Of a stretch of DNA of 64,000 nt, positions 50,227-62,109 are shown in pieces. The notes below the pieces were generated by a model. That model saw only the letters and a program-made list of their open reading frames with translations, made no database searches and was not told the DNA's origin. Source of the DNA: Trema orientale (lineage: Eukaryota; Streptophyta; Magnoliopsida; Rosales; Cannabaceae); contig JXTC01000039.1 of NCBI GenBank assembly GCA_002914845.1, forward strand, positions 1,308,935 through 1,372,934. Reading direction: 5' to 3'. Both the position numbers and the translations under genes were made by a program. Each line of letters starts with the position of its first letter. Positions within the stretch are counted from its first letter, which is position 1.

Positions 50227-53200
50227 ATGACAACCATGAAATATGATATTCTTCTTTTGGATCGTAGCACCAGATTTTCGCTATGGCAGGTTAAGATGAG
50301 GGCTGTGCTCGCGCAATTAGATTTGGATGATGTACTGGTAGGGATCAATGCGATGCCCTCATCGTTATCAATGGAGGAGAAGCAGCGTAGAGATCGAAAA
50401 GCCCTATCTCAGATTCAACTGCATCTGTCGAATCAGATTTTACAGGACGTTCTGAAAGAGAAAACTGCCGCCGCTTTGTGGTTGAAATTAGAGCAGCTGT
50501 GCATAACGAAAAGTCTGACCAACAAGCTGCATCAGAAGCAGCGACTGTATTCTAATCGTATAATGGAAGGTACGTCACTAGAAGAGCACATAAACGTCTT
50601 TAAGGAAATTGTTTCTGATCTGGAAGCATTAGAGGTTAAATACGAGTCTGAGGATTTAGCGTTGATTTTACTATGTTCGTTGCCCTCTTCATATACGCCT
50701 TTTAGGGACACTATTTTGTATAGTCGCGAATCCCTTACTTTGAGCGTTGTTTATGATTCTCTGCTCTGTAAGGAAAAGATGGATCAGATTGTTATTGGGA
50801 CTGAGACTCAGGCAGAGGGTCTCGTTGCTAGAGGAAGAACGCAAGAGAGGAATTCTGGGAGTGATAATAGAGGCAGATCGAAATCTAGAAATAAAAGTAA
50901 AACTTGCAACTATTGCAAGAAGAAGGGCCACATCAAATCTGAATGCTATAAGCTTCAGAACAAGAATAAGAAAGTTGCTCCTAATCAGAAGGGAAAACAA
51001 GCAGAAAATACCGGTGAAGCCAGTGTTGCCGAAGATGATATCAGTGGTGGAGAACTCTTAGTTGTTTCTGATGGCGACTCCAAACCATGTGATGATTGGA
51101 TTCTCGATTCAGGTTGCACGTTTTATATGTGTCCTAATAAGGACTAGTTTTCAACATATGAAATGGTATCCAAAGGTGCTGTGTTGATGGGAAATAATAT
51201 GCCTTGTAAAGTTGCTGGTATTGGAACAATCAAAATTAAGATGTTTGATGGAGTTGTCAAAACTCTTGCTGGCGTGAGACATATTCCAGATTTAAAGAGA
51301 AATCTGATCTCTTTGAGTACTCTTGATTCAAAAGGGTACAAGTACACTAGTGAAGGTGGAGTTTTGAAGGTTTCCAGAGGAGCTCTTGTCGTGATGAAGG
51401 GCCAGAAAAGATCTGCCAAATTATATGTTTTGTTGGGTTCTACAGTTACCGGTGAAGCGGCTGTCTCTACTCCTACATTGTCAGATGACGAAGTCACTAG
51501 ACTTTGGCATATGCGTCTTGGGCATATGAGTGAGAATGGCATGGCTGAATTGAGCAAAAGAGGACTTCTTGATGGGCAGAGTACTAGTAAACTGAAGTTC
51601 TGTGAGCACTGCATTTTTAGGAAGCAGAAGAGAGTCAGATTTACAAAGGGTATCCACAACACAAAGGGAACACTTAATTATATACATTCTGATCTCTGGG
51701 GACCATCTAGGGTGCCTTCTAAAGGAGGTGCTAGATATTTACTAACGATCATCGATGATTTCTCCAGAAAGCTTTGGGTGTTCTTCCTGAAGCAAAAGAA
51801 TGATGTGTTACCTACATTCAAGGAGTGGAAGACTATGATAGAGAAGCAAACAGGGAAGCAGATTAAACGTCTCCGCACTGATAATGGCTTGGAGTTTTGT
51901 TCTGATGAGTTTAATGTTTTTTACAAGTCAGAAGGAATCGTGAGGCACTTATCAGTTTGCCGTACTCCGCAACAAAACGGTGTGGCAGAGCGTATGAATA
52001 GGACTTTAATGGAGAGAGTACATCGCATGCTCTCCAATACTTGTTTACCTAAGTCCTTTTGGGCAGAAGCTGCTTCTACAGCCTGTTTTCTGATTAATCG
52101 ATCTCCCTCAACTGCTATTGAGAAAAAGACTCAGAAGAGGTATGGTCTGGTACTCCTGCTAATTATTCTGATTTAAAGATATTTGGATGTCTTGCCTATG
52201 CTCATGTTGATAATGAAAAGTTGGAACCAAGATCGATGAAGTGCATTTTCTTAGGCTATAAGGCTGGTGTTAAAAGATATAAGCTATGGTGTCCAGAAAC
52301 TCAAAAGATTATAATGAGTAGAGATGTTATCTTTGATGAATCTGCTATGCTTCGTGATTTGCCTATTAGAGATTCTAGTAGTAAACATCAGCAGAAATTA
52401 AACACTCAGGTGGAGTTTGATATTGGGATAGAATCTATACCAGCGTCTACATCTCAGTCAGTTTCTTCTACACCACAATCGCCACCACCAGCGTCACCAC
52501 AATATTCTATTGCTAAAGACAGGCCTAGAAGAGATATTAGACCTCCACAGAGGTATGCTGAGGCCGATCTGGTTGCCTATGCTTTGAATGTGGCTGAAGA
52601 TATTGATTCTAGTAAAGAACCTTCTACCTATGCAGAGGCAGTAAGTTGTGATGACTCTGGCAAATGGATGATTGCCATGCAAGAGGAGATGGAATCACTT
52701 TATAAGAATGGCACATAGGACTTGGTGAAACTTCCTAAAGATAAGAAAGCTGTTCGCTGCAAATGGGTCTACAAAAGGAAAGAAGGAATACTAGGAACTG
52801 AAGAAGCCAAGTATAAAGCGAGGCTAGTTGCAAAAAGCTACAGTCAGGTTCCAGGTGTAGACTTTACAGATGTGTTTTCTCCAGTTGTAAAGCATAGTTC
52901 AATTCGAGCTTTACTTGGTATTGTGGCTATGCATGATTTTGAGCTTGAATAGTTAGATATGAAAACAGCATTCTTACATGGAGAACTTGAAAAAAATATC
53001 TACATGGAACAGCCAGCGGGTTTTGTAGACTCAGGAAAGGAGGACTGTGTATGCTTATTGAAGAAGTCTCTGTATGGCCTGAAACAGTCACCCAGACAAT
53101 GGTATAAGAAGTTTGATTTATTTATGACCACTCATGATTTCAAAAGAAGCAGCTATGACAGTTGTGTCTACTTTAAAAAGAGTACTGATGGGCCTTTTGT

Positions 53201-53419
53201 ATATATACTCTTATACATCGATGACATGTTGATAGCAGCCAAGGATAAATAAAAGATTAGAAAGGTCAAAAACCAGCTTAGTAAAGAGTTTGAGATGAAA
53301 GATTTAGGAGCAGCAAAGAAGGTACTTGGAATGAAGATTCTGAGAAATAGAAAGGCATGTAAATTGTACCTAACTCAAAAAGGGTACATTGAGAAAGTTC
53401 TATATAGATTTAATATGCA
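50227..53419 (+). pseudogene. Ty1/copia gag-pol, multiply disrupted, cut by the assembly gap
   Basis: Domain order is that of copia: Gag, protease, integrase, reverse transcriptase. Gag starts at the ATG at 50227 (earlier in-frame codons lack an ATG). The zinc knuckle CNYCKKKGHIKSEC is at about 50904-50945 and the protease motif ILDSGCTF near 51106. The integrase zinc-binding region ([13 protein letters not shown]) and core acidic residues ([21 protein letters not shown]) lie in 51505-52000. RT has KARLVAKSYSQVPG, the catalytic YIDD at 53213-53224 and EFEMKDLG. Lesions are TAG at 51145-51147, a one-base deletion near 52132, TAG at 52716-52718, TAG at 52950-52952 and TAA at 53250-53252. The frame stays open across each stop. 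RNase H and the 3' LTR are not seen, as the N run begins within RT. Confidence 0.93.
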
Positions 53420-54308
53420 NNNNNNNNNNNNNNNNNNNNNNNNNNNNNNNNNNNNNNNNNNNNNNNNNNNNNNNNNNNNNNNNNNNNNNNNNNNNNNNNN
53501 NNNNNNNNNNNNNNNNNNNNNNNNNNNNNNNNNNNNNNNNNNNNNNNNNNNNNNNNNNNNNNNNNNNNNNNNNNNNNNNNNNNNNNNNNNNNNNNNNNNN
53601 NNNNNNNNNNNNNNNNNNNNNNNNNNNNNNNNNNNNNNNNNNNNNNNNNNNNNNNNNNNNNNNNNNNNNNNNNNNNNNNNNNNNNNNNNNNNNNNNNNNN
53701 NNNNNNNNNNNNNNNNNNNNNNNNNNNNNNNNNNNNNNNNNNNNNNNNNNNNNNNNNNNNNNNNNNNNNNNNNNNNNNNNNNNNNNNNNNNNNNNNNNNN
53801 NNNNNNNNNNNNNNNNNNNNNNNNNNNNNNNNNNNNNNNNNNNNNNNNNNNNNNNNNNNNNNNNNNNNNNNNNNNNNNNNNNNNNNNNNNNNNNNNNNNN
53901 NNNNNNNNNNNNNNNNNNNNNNNNNNNNNNNNNNNNNNNNNNNNNNNNNNNNNNNNNNNNNNNNNNNNNNNNNNNNNNNNNNNNNNNNNNNNNNNNNNNN
54001 NNNNNNNNNNNNNNNNNNNNNNNNNNNNNNNNNNNNNNNNNNNNNNNNNNNNNNNNNNNNNNNNNNNNNNNNNNNNNNNNNNNNNNNNNNNNNNNNNNNN
54101 NNNNNNNNNNNNNNNNNNNNNNNNNNNNNNNNNNNNNNNNNNNNNNNNNNNNNNNNNNNNNNNNNNNNNNNNNNNNNNNNNNNNNNNNNNNNNNNNNNNN
54201 NNNNNNNNNNNNNNNNNNNNNNNNNNNNNNNNNNNNNNNNNNNNNNNNNNNNNNNNNNNNNNNNNNNNNNNNNNNNNNNNNNNNNNNNNNNNNNNNNNNN
54301 NNNNNNNN
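53420..54308. other. assembly gap (889 N)
   Basis: This is an unbroken run of N. It begins inside the copia reverse transcriptase. The sequence on the right does not continue the element, so the true gap content may be larger than 889 bp or the element may be truncated there. Confidence 1.
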
Positions 54309-55502
54309 AAACATGGGTGAAGAACAAGACACATGGGAGAGATATCAATTTCAATGAATAGGCAATATATGTGGATGAACTGACCCGAAGGGGATAGATT
54401 TCTCCTGCTATAAATGGTTCGGCAGTAGTGATTCCTTGTTTTATATTTAACGGGGCAAGTTTGGAATTGAATGAACACCCCCGACTCCAAATAATTTAAT
54501 TTAATTATTTATCCTTTATATATTGATAATTCAATTGAAACTTAAAAACACAAAAAAATGAACTAATAATTTTTGTAGTTATATAATAATATAAGTTAGG
54601 TTTATAATATGTCACCTTCGTTTTATTTATAATTTTCTTTCTCTGTTCTTTGCCTCTCATTATTTTATTCATATTTTTATTAGATTATAATATAATTCTA
54701 ATAGATTTAAGTCAAAATTAGAAATTTCAATGGATTTAACTTCAATTTAAGTTTTTTGTGATGTATTGAAACTTTAAAAGGATTCGGACCAATATAAGAT
54801 CTTTTTTTTTTAAAGACTTCAGACCATGGTTCCAACTAGAGACCTTCGTATATCGACCGAGAAACCACTCCTTGATTAGAATTTCCTGAAACTGCCCCAC
54901 AATAAATTAAACTTTGAATAATGCAGGTATAGTATAATAAAATAATGGTTGAGATGATATAGTAAATGAAAAACTGCTATAAGCCCCGCTCCATTTATAT
55001 TCCTAGGATTGAGAGGACGTGTCCTTATTCACTATAAGGAAATGCATAGATTAAAAAACGACAATTGGTTTAGTTTTAACTTTCAACCCAAAAGGCTATT
55101 TGTCGATATTGTAGTGTCATTTCTCCATGAAGGTAACACAATGCGATGCGCATTTACCTTACTTTAATTTACTACTATGGTCATTTAACTTTTATATGTA
55201 TATTACATCTAATATGTAATGGATGCCACATCATGTAGTGTAAATTTGTGGTGTAAATTTTTGGTGTCCCTAGTATTACTCTATTTTAATTCATGAGAGG
55301 GAATATTTATGATTTTACCATTGAGCCATGTTACAACTTCCTGATTTGGAACAATATTAACAACATTCATGATTAGTTTATTAGTTATAATAAATTTTTT
55401 TAACCAACGATTAGCCAAATAATGAGGAAAAAAGTGTAAAAGAATTCTATTGTACAGAGCATTCGAGGGAGGAGAGTTTAGTGTCTAATTGATGTGGGAC
55501 GA
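54309..55502. other. intergenic DNA after the gap, nothing recognised
   Basis: The first 180 bp are less AT-rich (GACCCGAAGGGGATAGATTT, ACGGGGCAAGTTTGG) and may be the end of another repeat. No copia LTR sequence is seen. The rest is AT-rich. Confidence 0.4.
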
Positions 55503-57002
55503 TGATAACTCTATGAAAATAGAGTTATTTATGTTCTTTTTCTTAAATATTTTGTGAGTTTTTGAGTAATTTTAGTTTAATTTTAGGTTATTTATATTTA
55601 ATTTGATTTTTAGTATTTAGAAATAATTTTATTTAATTTTATTAGATTTTAGGTATTTAATTTTATTTAGTTTAATTTAGAATAATTTAGTTTGATTTAA
55701 TTAGATTAGGAATTTATTTAACTTAGATAATGATTTGTTTTATTTCAGATTTTAAAAAAAGGGAAACGAAAAAAAAAAAAAAAAAAAAACGGAAAAACAA
55801 ACCCAGGCGTGCGTGTGGAAGGACAGCTTGCTGGCCGTCGGATCGAGTCTCAGGAGCACCAGATGGGCGCATGCAGCACACGCGGAGGCTTAGGCGAGTG
55901 GAGGGTAGCCGACAGCTGGGGCCCGCGCGCTGCAGCTACTGACCAGCCATGTCTGATCCTGTGCTTTGCGGCTCCCGTGCAACCGAGTTTCCAGCCATTC
56001 GTTAAGCGCCACTTTAGCCCGTTGACTTTGACCGTTTTGTCAGCCAATTACACGCAATTTTCGTGCCGCGCACACGGGTTTCAGCCGCACCTAATCACAA
56101 CTCATAGCCCAGAAAACGTGAATAAAGGAGAGGAAGAGAGAGAGAGGGAAAGAGAAAATTGTGAGAAATTGACACATCATCCAGCCAATCAGAAGCCACC
56201 ATTAGAGACGTGGGAACTTGCGCAACACTCCAACCTCAGCTATAAATACCCTGAACGTGAGAGGAAAAATACACACCAATTTTGAGAGAGAAAACTCTAC
56301 TTTTTCTAGAGAGAGAGTGTGAGATGAGTGAGATGTCAGGCCAGTTTTTAGAGAGGCTAGAGAGATGATCTTAGTTGTGTAGTTTCTCTGTTTTCTAGCT
56401 TTGATTCCTGAGAGTGCTTCAACGCTTATAAATTTGGTTTGTTAAATTCTTCAATATTTTTATTTTCAATATATTATTTTCTAGTTTCTCATATAAATTC
56501 AGTCATGTTTTCTTTATGTGGTGATTTAGACTAGGTTATAATTATATTTATTTTATTAGTTGATCTTTTACTGCAGTATTGTCTATGTGATATATTGTCG
56601 ATCTTAGATAACTAATAAGATAGATTATTTTGGTTTTAATTGGAAAAATTTTTCATATTGAATAGTTTAGATTAATATTTGTTCTTAATTGCTATATTTT
56701 CCGGTTATGTGTTTGGGATGTGAAATATATAATTGAGTGATAAAAAGGAATCAAAGTTGGTAACAGTTAAGCGAGCAATTAAGTGAATCTTGAAGTTTTG
56801 TTTTCTCATATTGGTATTTTCATTTATTATTTTGTGATTGTTTTAATTTCTTGCTCAGTTTATTTTTATTTTCAATTTTTCTTTCTATTGTTTGTTACCT
56901 TTTATTATTGATTTACTTCTCTGTGGGATCGACACCTTAATCTATACTGCGATAGCCGCTAGTATATTTTGAGCGTAGACAGACGACTTATGTAAATTAT
57001 CA
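55503..57002 (+). repeat. solo-LTR-like element, 1.5 kb, probably gypsy type
   Basis: It starts TGATAACTCTATGAAAATAG and ends TATGTAAATTATCA; TGATAA and TTATCA are inverted termini of the kind seen in large plant gypsy LTRs. A GC-rich U3 block lies at 55800-56280, with a TATA box TATAAATACC at 56241-56250. A GAGAGAG leader follows, then CTCTGTGGGATCGACACC near the end. The 5 bp on each side (GACGA, ATCAA) do not match. No primer-binding site follows, so it is not the 5' LTR of a complete element. A 158-codon frame in the U3 block has no domain and is not called a gene. Confidence 0.65.
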
Positions 57003-57764
57003 ATCAAGTAATGAATGAAATCGAATAATATACAGTTAACTCAAAATACGCACTCAATAAGTTAGTACACACATTGATTGGGTTGATATTTGTTTTGGTA
57101 TTCTTTTTATTAGTCCAATTGATACTCGAATTGTATGCATTTTATAACCCAGAAATAAGCAATAATTTTGAGTTTTTTTTTTCAATATTTATAACAACAT
57201 GACAATTTTTCACATTTCTTTTTAATAAATGTCTATATTTTTACTTTTATTGAAAACTGGCCAAGTTTATCATTTTTTTTTTTCACTGAGTACATCAGAT
57301 ATTTCATAGATCAGATATCAGTAGATTAGTTTTATTTTAATGTGTATCAATTACTATACTGAGTATATCTCATATATGATATAATATAATTGATATATAT
57401 ATATATTTGGAACTCCTATGTGATACACAATTTTTTGAACTGATAAACTCGACCATTTCGCCATGAAGCTTTTTTATTTTTATAATAAAATTGTCTTTGG
57501 TATCATATCAGACATCAATAGATCACATATTAATAAATTGGTCTTATACTCTATTATATTAATTCTTATATTGAGTATATCTGATATTTGATGTAGTAAA
57601 TTAGCATACGTATTCTGAAACCTATAAATTCGACCATTTTGCTATTAACAAAAGTGACATTTTGTTAAAATGAATTGTGAAAAATGGCCATTTGGCTAAA
57701 AGTTAGCTTAGGTATTCAATTTTTAAAATAATAATATATTGGGCTTGATTTTTAAAGGTTTTGT
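57003..57764. other. AT-rich DNA with ATATCTGAT/ATCAGATAT phrases
   Basis: GATATCAGTAGATTAGTTTT, ATATCTCATATATGAT and related phrases recur at about 57295-57600 as loose direct repeats of about 210-230 bp. No gene is seen. Confidence 0.4.
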
Positions 57765-58350
57765 GAAAATTAGGCATTGTACGACGTTTTCAGAAAAGAA
57801 TTAGAAAAATACGGTAAATTCGATTTTTTTTTTGATCTAGTACCATATTCTTTTCAAAATATATTACTTTTAAAAAAAGGGTTTGGTTTAAATGGTTACA
57901 ACAATATTTACCCATGGATGGTTACAATAATTTAAGTTGTTAAATCTATATCCTACGGTGGTGATTAGTTTGGTGGCTGGCTAAAAAAATTTAATGCTAT
58001 TTATTACCATCAAAAAAATTTAATGCTATCACTACTTTTTTTAGTACCTATTCATGGTCACAAAAAAATTGTAACTATTGAGAAGTCCTCCTTAAAAAAA
58101 ACTATTTTCTAAAATAATAACTAGCAACCAGTAACTAGTTTTGAGTACTGTTAACTAGTAATATGTATATATAACTGGTAACCAGTTTTCAAATACTAAT
58201 AACTAGTAACCATTATTAAAATGGTATTTTTCTTAAAAAATTTAAAAGTAGTATTTTTCTAATAAAGCGGTACATGAATTAAAAAAAAATCGGACCTATC
58301 TTATTTTTGTAATTCTTTTTTGTTTTTATAAATAGAAGTGTTAGAAACCC
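57765..58350. repeat. palindromic AT-rich repeat, family F, copy 2
   Basis: The left arm has AGAAAAATACGGTAAATTCG. The core at about 58115-58215 is made of AACTAGCAACCAGTAACTAG and TAACTGGTAACCAGTTTTC. The right arm has GGTATTTTTCTT and AGTATTTTTCTAATAAAGCGG, then ATTTTTGTAATTCTTTTT and AGTGTTAGAAACCC. The terminal phrase matches the complement of the copy at 11540. Confidence 0.55.
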
Positions 58351-58459
58351 AAGGTTTTGTCTGTTGGGGTTAGATCTTAAATGAATGTTAGGCTTCTACA
58401 CAAGGGAAAACGTAGGTTGCCACTATTTGAACCGTGTCAACGTTGGGTTGAGGAGTAGA

Positions 58460-58775
58460 GAAAAATTAAAGTGAAATTTACACCAAATACCTATTTTGTT
58501 GCTTATATTTCACAAATATCAGTTTTTCTATTTTATTTTATGAATACGCTTTTTAAGATATATATTTCATATGTAAAACATGAGTAGAATACATTTACAG
58601 TATAAATATTTACTTACGATTTACATTTCTAGTGTAAATTTATAAAATTCGATATATTTCCTAATGTATACCACATGTAAAATACTTCTGGTATATATTT
58701 CTTCAAAAATGTGATTAGTGAAATACAAATAAAAAAACATATGTCTACGTAAATATGCTTAAAAATGGGTATTTA
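58460..58775. repeat. MITE-like repeat family D, copy 2
   Basis: It has the same order as the copy at 12610-13030: AAATTTACACCAAATACC on the left, degenerate TACATTTCATATGTAAAACATG-like units inside, and AAAATGGGTATTTATG on the right. It is strongly diverged. Confidence 0.45.
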
Positions 58776-58786
58776 TGTATTTTTTT

Positions 58787-58816
58787 CAAATAATAATAAT
58801 AATAATAATAATAATA
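58787..58816. repeat. (AAT)n microsatellite
   Basis: About ten AAT units in a row. Confidence 0.9.
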
Positions 58817-59209
58817 AGGAGCTCTCAGTGAAATGGTCTTTTTTACACTTCATTTTAATAAGGGATAATTATTTATGCCACACATTCTGCTTGTTTGTTC
58901 AATTTATGGATTACATTTTGGTCATTATCACGTTATTCTTCACATTTCTAAAAGTTATAAATTTATACATTTTGGATCAACCATTAATCTTGACTAATGA
59001 ATAGACCAGAATAATATTTCGGACTTAAATATATATTCTACATTTAATTTAATTTATGCCAAATCAGATTTAACAATTAAGATAAAACAATTGTAATAAA
59101 ATATTAAATAGATCCAAAATTCAGTTATTTAGCTAAGAAGTCATGTTTAAAATTTATTTAAATGTAAAAAGAAAAACGGAGTTATAGAAAATTTGATTTT
59201 ATATGGGAA

Positions 59210-59500
59210 AATTTTGAAAAAATAAAAAAAAACCAAGGATTCTAAATCTTTTTGATAAATTACAGAATAATTTAAAATATACAATTTTTTTTTTTGTGAA
59301 TTGATAAGTTACTTGAGATAATCGGACTAGTATCTCAAGTAACTTGATTAAATAACTAGACAAGTTACATTGAAAACCTTTAGAAAATATGAATTTTGAA
59401 GGAAAAAAATGGTATTTTAAAGAATATTAATTAAAATGACATTTTCTAAATACATTTTTAAAAATGTTAAATCCAGTATTTTTCAAAAAATGCAACCCAT
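59210..59500. repeat. palindromic AT-rich repeat with a TTACTTGAGATA core
   Basis: The centre is a clean hairpin at 59306-59345: AAGTTACTTGAGATA and its exact complement TATCTCAAGTAACTT around a 10-base loop. The arms carry AAATGGTATTTTAAAG and CATTTTCTAAATAC phrases like family F. The block at 60040-60300 is a relative with a diverged core. Confidence 0.5.
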
Positions 59501-59509
59501 TATTTTTTT

Positions 59510-59935
59510 TTTTTTGAGAAAATTAAACATTATACGGTAATTTAGAAAAAAATTTGAAAAATACGGTAGTTTAAGTTTTTTTAAGGTACGATATATTTTT
59601 TATTAGATAAATACTATTTTTTAAAACCTATTTAGAAAAATACTATTTTTTAAAATAGTAACTAGTTTCTAGCAAACTGGTAACTAGTAACTAAAGGAAT
59701 TTATAACTGGTATATAACTAGTAACTAGTAACTAGTAACCAGTAACAAGTTTCCAGAAACTGATAACTAGTAACTATTTTAAAAAATAGTATTTTTTAAA
59801 TATTTTTTAAAAAGTGATATTTTTCTAATAAAAACCGTATGAAAATTTGAGAAAAGGCTGAATTCTGTATTTTTGTAATTCTTTTAGTTTTTTATATATA
59901 AAAGTGATAGAAACCCATTTTTGTTTTTCAATGTT
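59510..59935. repeat. palindromic AT-rich repeat, family F, copy 3
   Basis: The left arm has GAAAAATACGGTAGTTTAAG and TTTAGAAAAATACTATTTTT. The core at about 59655-59785 is AACTAGTAACTAGTAACCAG-type repeats, and the right arm is the complement (TTTTAAAAAATAGTATTTTT, GATATTTTTCTAATAAAAAC). It ends TTTTTGTAATTCTTTTAG and AGTGATAGAAACCC. It is the clearest copy of the family. Confidence 0.65.
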
Positions 59936-60039
59936 TTTGACGACGAGCCTAAATTTTTGTAAGAAGCCCTTTTGCATTATACGCCATAAATGGGCCAACG
60001 AAGTTAGAGTTCATGGTAATTTTTATAAAAAAAATGAAA

Positions 60040-60540
60040 ATCTCATATTTTAAAATTGTTTGAAAACTCCAGGATTTAATTAGAAAAATACTACTTTTAA
60101 ATTAATTTAGAAAAATACTATTTTTTTAATTAATTGATAATATGAGATAATTGAGATAACTTGACCGATTACGTCGAGTATTATTGAGATATATCAATTT
60201 GAAAAAAAGGTGATAAGTTTTTAAAATATTTATTAAAAGTGTTATTTTTCTAAAAAAAATCTAAAATTAGTAATTTTTCCTTAATCAATCTGGAATTTTT
60301 AGAAAAATTGGACCCATCCCGAATTTTTCAATTTTTGGTATTTAAGACTGGAATTTTGTAAAAAGCCCGTTAGACTTCTTACGCAGATTATTAGTAGGTT
60401 AGTGTGCAGTGAATGACCCATATGTATCCATACTATTGGAAAAGTAGAAGGGTTTCTAACACTTATACCTACAAAAACTGAAAAAAAAATTACAAATATA
60501 CAGAAGTCAGACTTTTAATTTTTGTACGATTTTTATTAGG
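60040..60540. repeat. further family F-like AT-rich repeats
   Basis: At 60040-60300, arms with TTAGAAAAATACTACTTTTA and GTGTTATTTTTCTAAAAAA surround a core with GATAATTGAGATAACTTG. At 60448-60520, GGGTTTCTAACACTTATACC and AAATTACAAATATACAGAAG match the terminal phrase of the family in inverted orientation. Confidence 0.45.
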
Positions 60541-61440
60541 AAAATATTACTTTTTAAAAAATATTTAGAAAAATATTTTCTTTTTTCTTTTTTCTTTGAT
60601 TTGTGAAATGTGCTTTTTGCCATTTCTTTCTCCAAAATGCTTACTTCTTGCCATTTTTACCTAATTTGACCAACACAGAAATAAAATAAACTAAATTAAC
60701 TAACAATTAAAATAAAAATAAAATAACAAATAAATTAAATTATTTTAACAAGAACAAAGCAAAATTCTATCATATAAAGTGCAAAATAATTCCATCTTTA
60801 TAGAGTTATCATGAAATATGGAATCTGAATATGGTATTTGTGTGATAGGCTATTACTTGTGATCACTCAACTAAAGAGAACATTACCCTTATATATGAGA
60901 TTGTATAATAAACGGTAATGATTCTATTAGGCTCATTTGGTTTGAGACTACCATGTAAGATAGAAAGAGGACTTAATGGATCCATATAGTCTAAACTTTA
61001 ATAGTCTTAGATAAATACCATAATAGGCTCTTATATGATATTCATAAAAATACTATTAATATTGGGGAGTCTCTATTAAAGGCCCAATGCTGTACTTTTA
61101 GACTAAATGTCATATACTTTCTGTGAAGCCTATTATCACTATAATCAGCCAATCCATTAAGCATATACTATACTAATAATATTGTTTCCGATGCAATACC
61201 ATACTAGAAAGGTGAAATTACCGTATTAATCTTTTAGTACCTATTTATATTTAAGTTATACTATTGGATATAACATAACATGACTATTGCGTTTCATATT
61301 TGCTAAATATAAATATAGTCAATTCATATAGTGAATACTACGGCCATAGTTTTAATTATAATCTGAGAGTTAAGAAGCTCTTGACCTAAAGAATAAAAAA
61401 ATAAAACCTAATTTAATGTAATCATTTACTATAGTCAGGA
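60541..61440. other. AT-rich intergenic DNA, nothing recognised
   Basis: No gene is supported. Phrases such as AATAGGCTCTTATATGATAT and TTAGGCTCATTTGGTTTGAG recur loosely. Confidence 0.35.
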
Positions 61441-61650
61441 GGTTTTTGACCACAAGTCAAGAACTTCTTGTCCTCTGATCATGAGTGTCTTAACCTCTGC
61501 TCTTGTATTCATTGACAATGGGTCATAATGATCTTGACTAGGGTCATTACTATTTTGACTAGAGTCAGGAAGAGCATGATCTAGGTCATGAAGATCTTTA
61601 CTATAGCCATGAATAATTTAATCTTAGGTCAAGATGTTCTTGATTCTATT
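61441..61650. repeat. TTGACTA/GGTCA-rich degenerate repeat, cluster 1
   Basis: ATCTTGACTAGGGTCATTAC, TTTTGACTAGAGTCAGGAAG and GATCTAGGTCATGAAGATC are successive variants of a 20-30 bp unit containing TGAC and GTCA in inverted pairs. The same wording recurs at about 62830-63010 and 63765-63810. Confidence 0.55.
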
Positions 61651-61989
61651 AAAACATGCAACGTAACTAATGTTTTTGAACACTCACTCCATAACCACCA
61701 TTATCAAACCCAAAAATAGGTTATAATTGCTAGATCAATAACTAATAACATAAACCCAAATAAAAACATCAACTATACTACCAATAAAGGGATTAAATTT
61801 CACAAAAATCATAAACCATACTAAGAAATATATTAGCCGATATTACTAAGATAGGTTTTTAGATAGGTTTTTTCCCTAAGTAATACTGTCAAAAAATAAT
61901 GCTTTTTAAAAAACAAAATAAAAAACCAACCTTTTCTTCGCCATTTTTTCCTTCAAATTGACCGAATTTTCCTCTGGGATATCAGGCTT

Positions 61990-62109
61990 CTACATTAGAG
62001 TCTTTGCAGACAACTTTGACAACGACTTTTTCTTTCTTTCCAATGACGTCAATGCTTGAGTTTTTGCAGAGGATGGCTTTTTAGCTTCAGCTAAGCGAGT
62101 TTTAATCAT
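61990..62109 (-). CDS. hypothetical short basic ORF (39 codons)
   Basis: On -, ATG at 62107-62109 opens a Lys/Ser-rich frame, MIKTRLAEAKKPSSAKTQ, ending KLSAKTLM before TAG. A CT-rich, leader-like stretch lies upstream (62110-62340). In the same frame upstream the sequence is open but low-complexity Phe/Leu/Ser. It could be the first exon of a lost or repeat-borne gene. I do not recognise it, and it may not be expressed. Confidence 0.15.
   Translation of the reverse strand: MIKTRLAEAKKPSSAKTQALTSLERKKKSLSKLSAKTLM

Noticed and set aside
55809-56285. 158-codon open frame on +
   Set aside because: It lies in the GC-rich U3 part of an LTR, has no recognisable domain, and crosses the LTR TATA box. 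It is open by composition.
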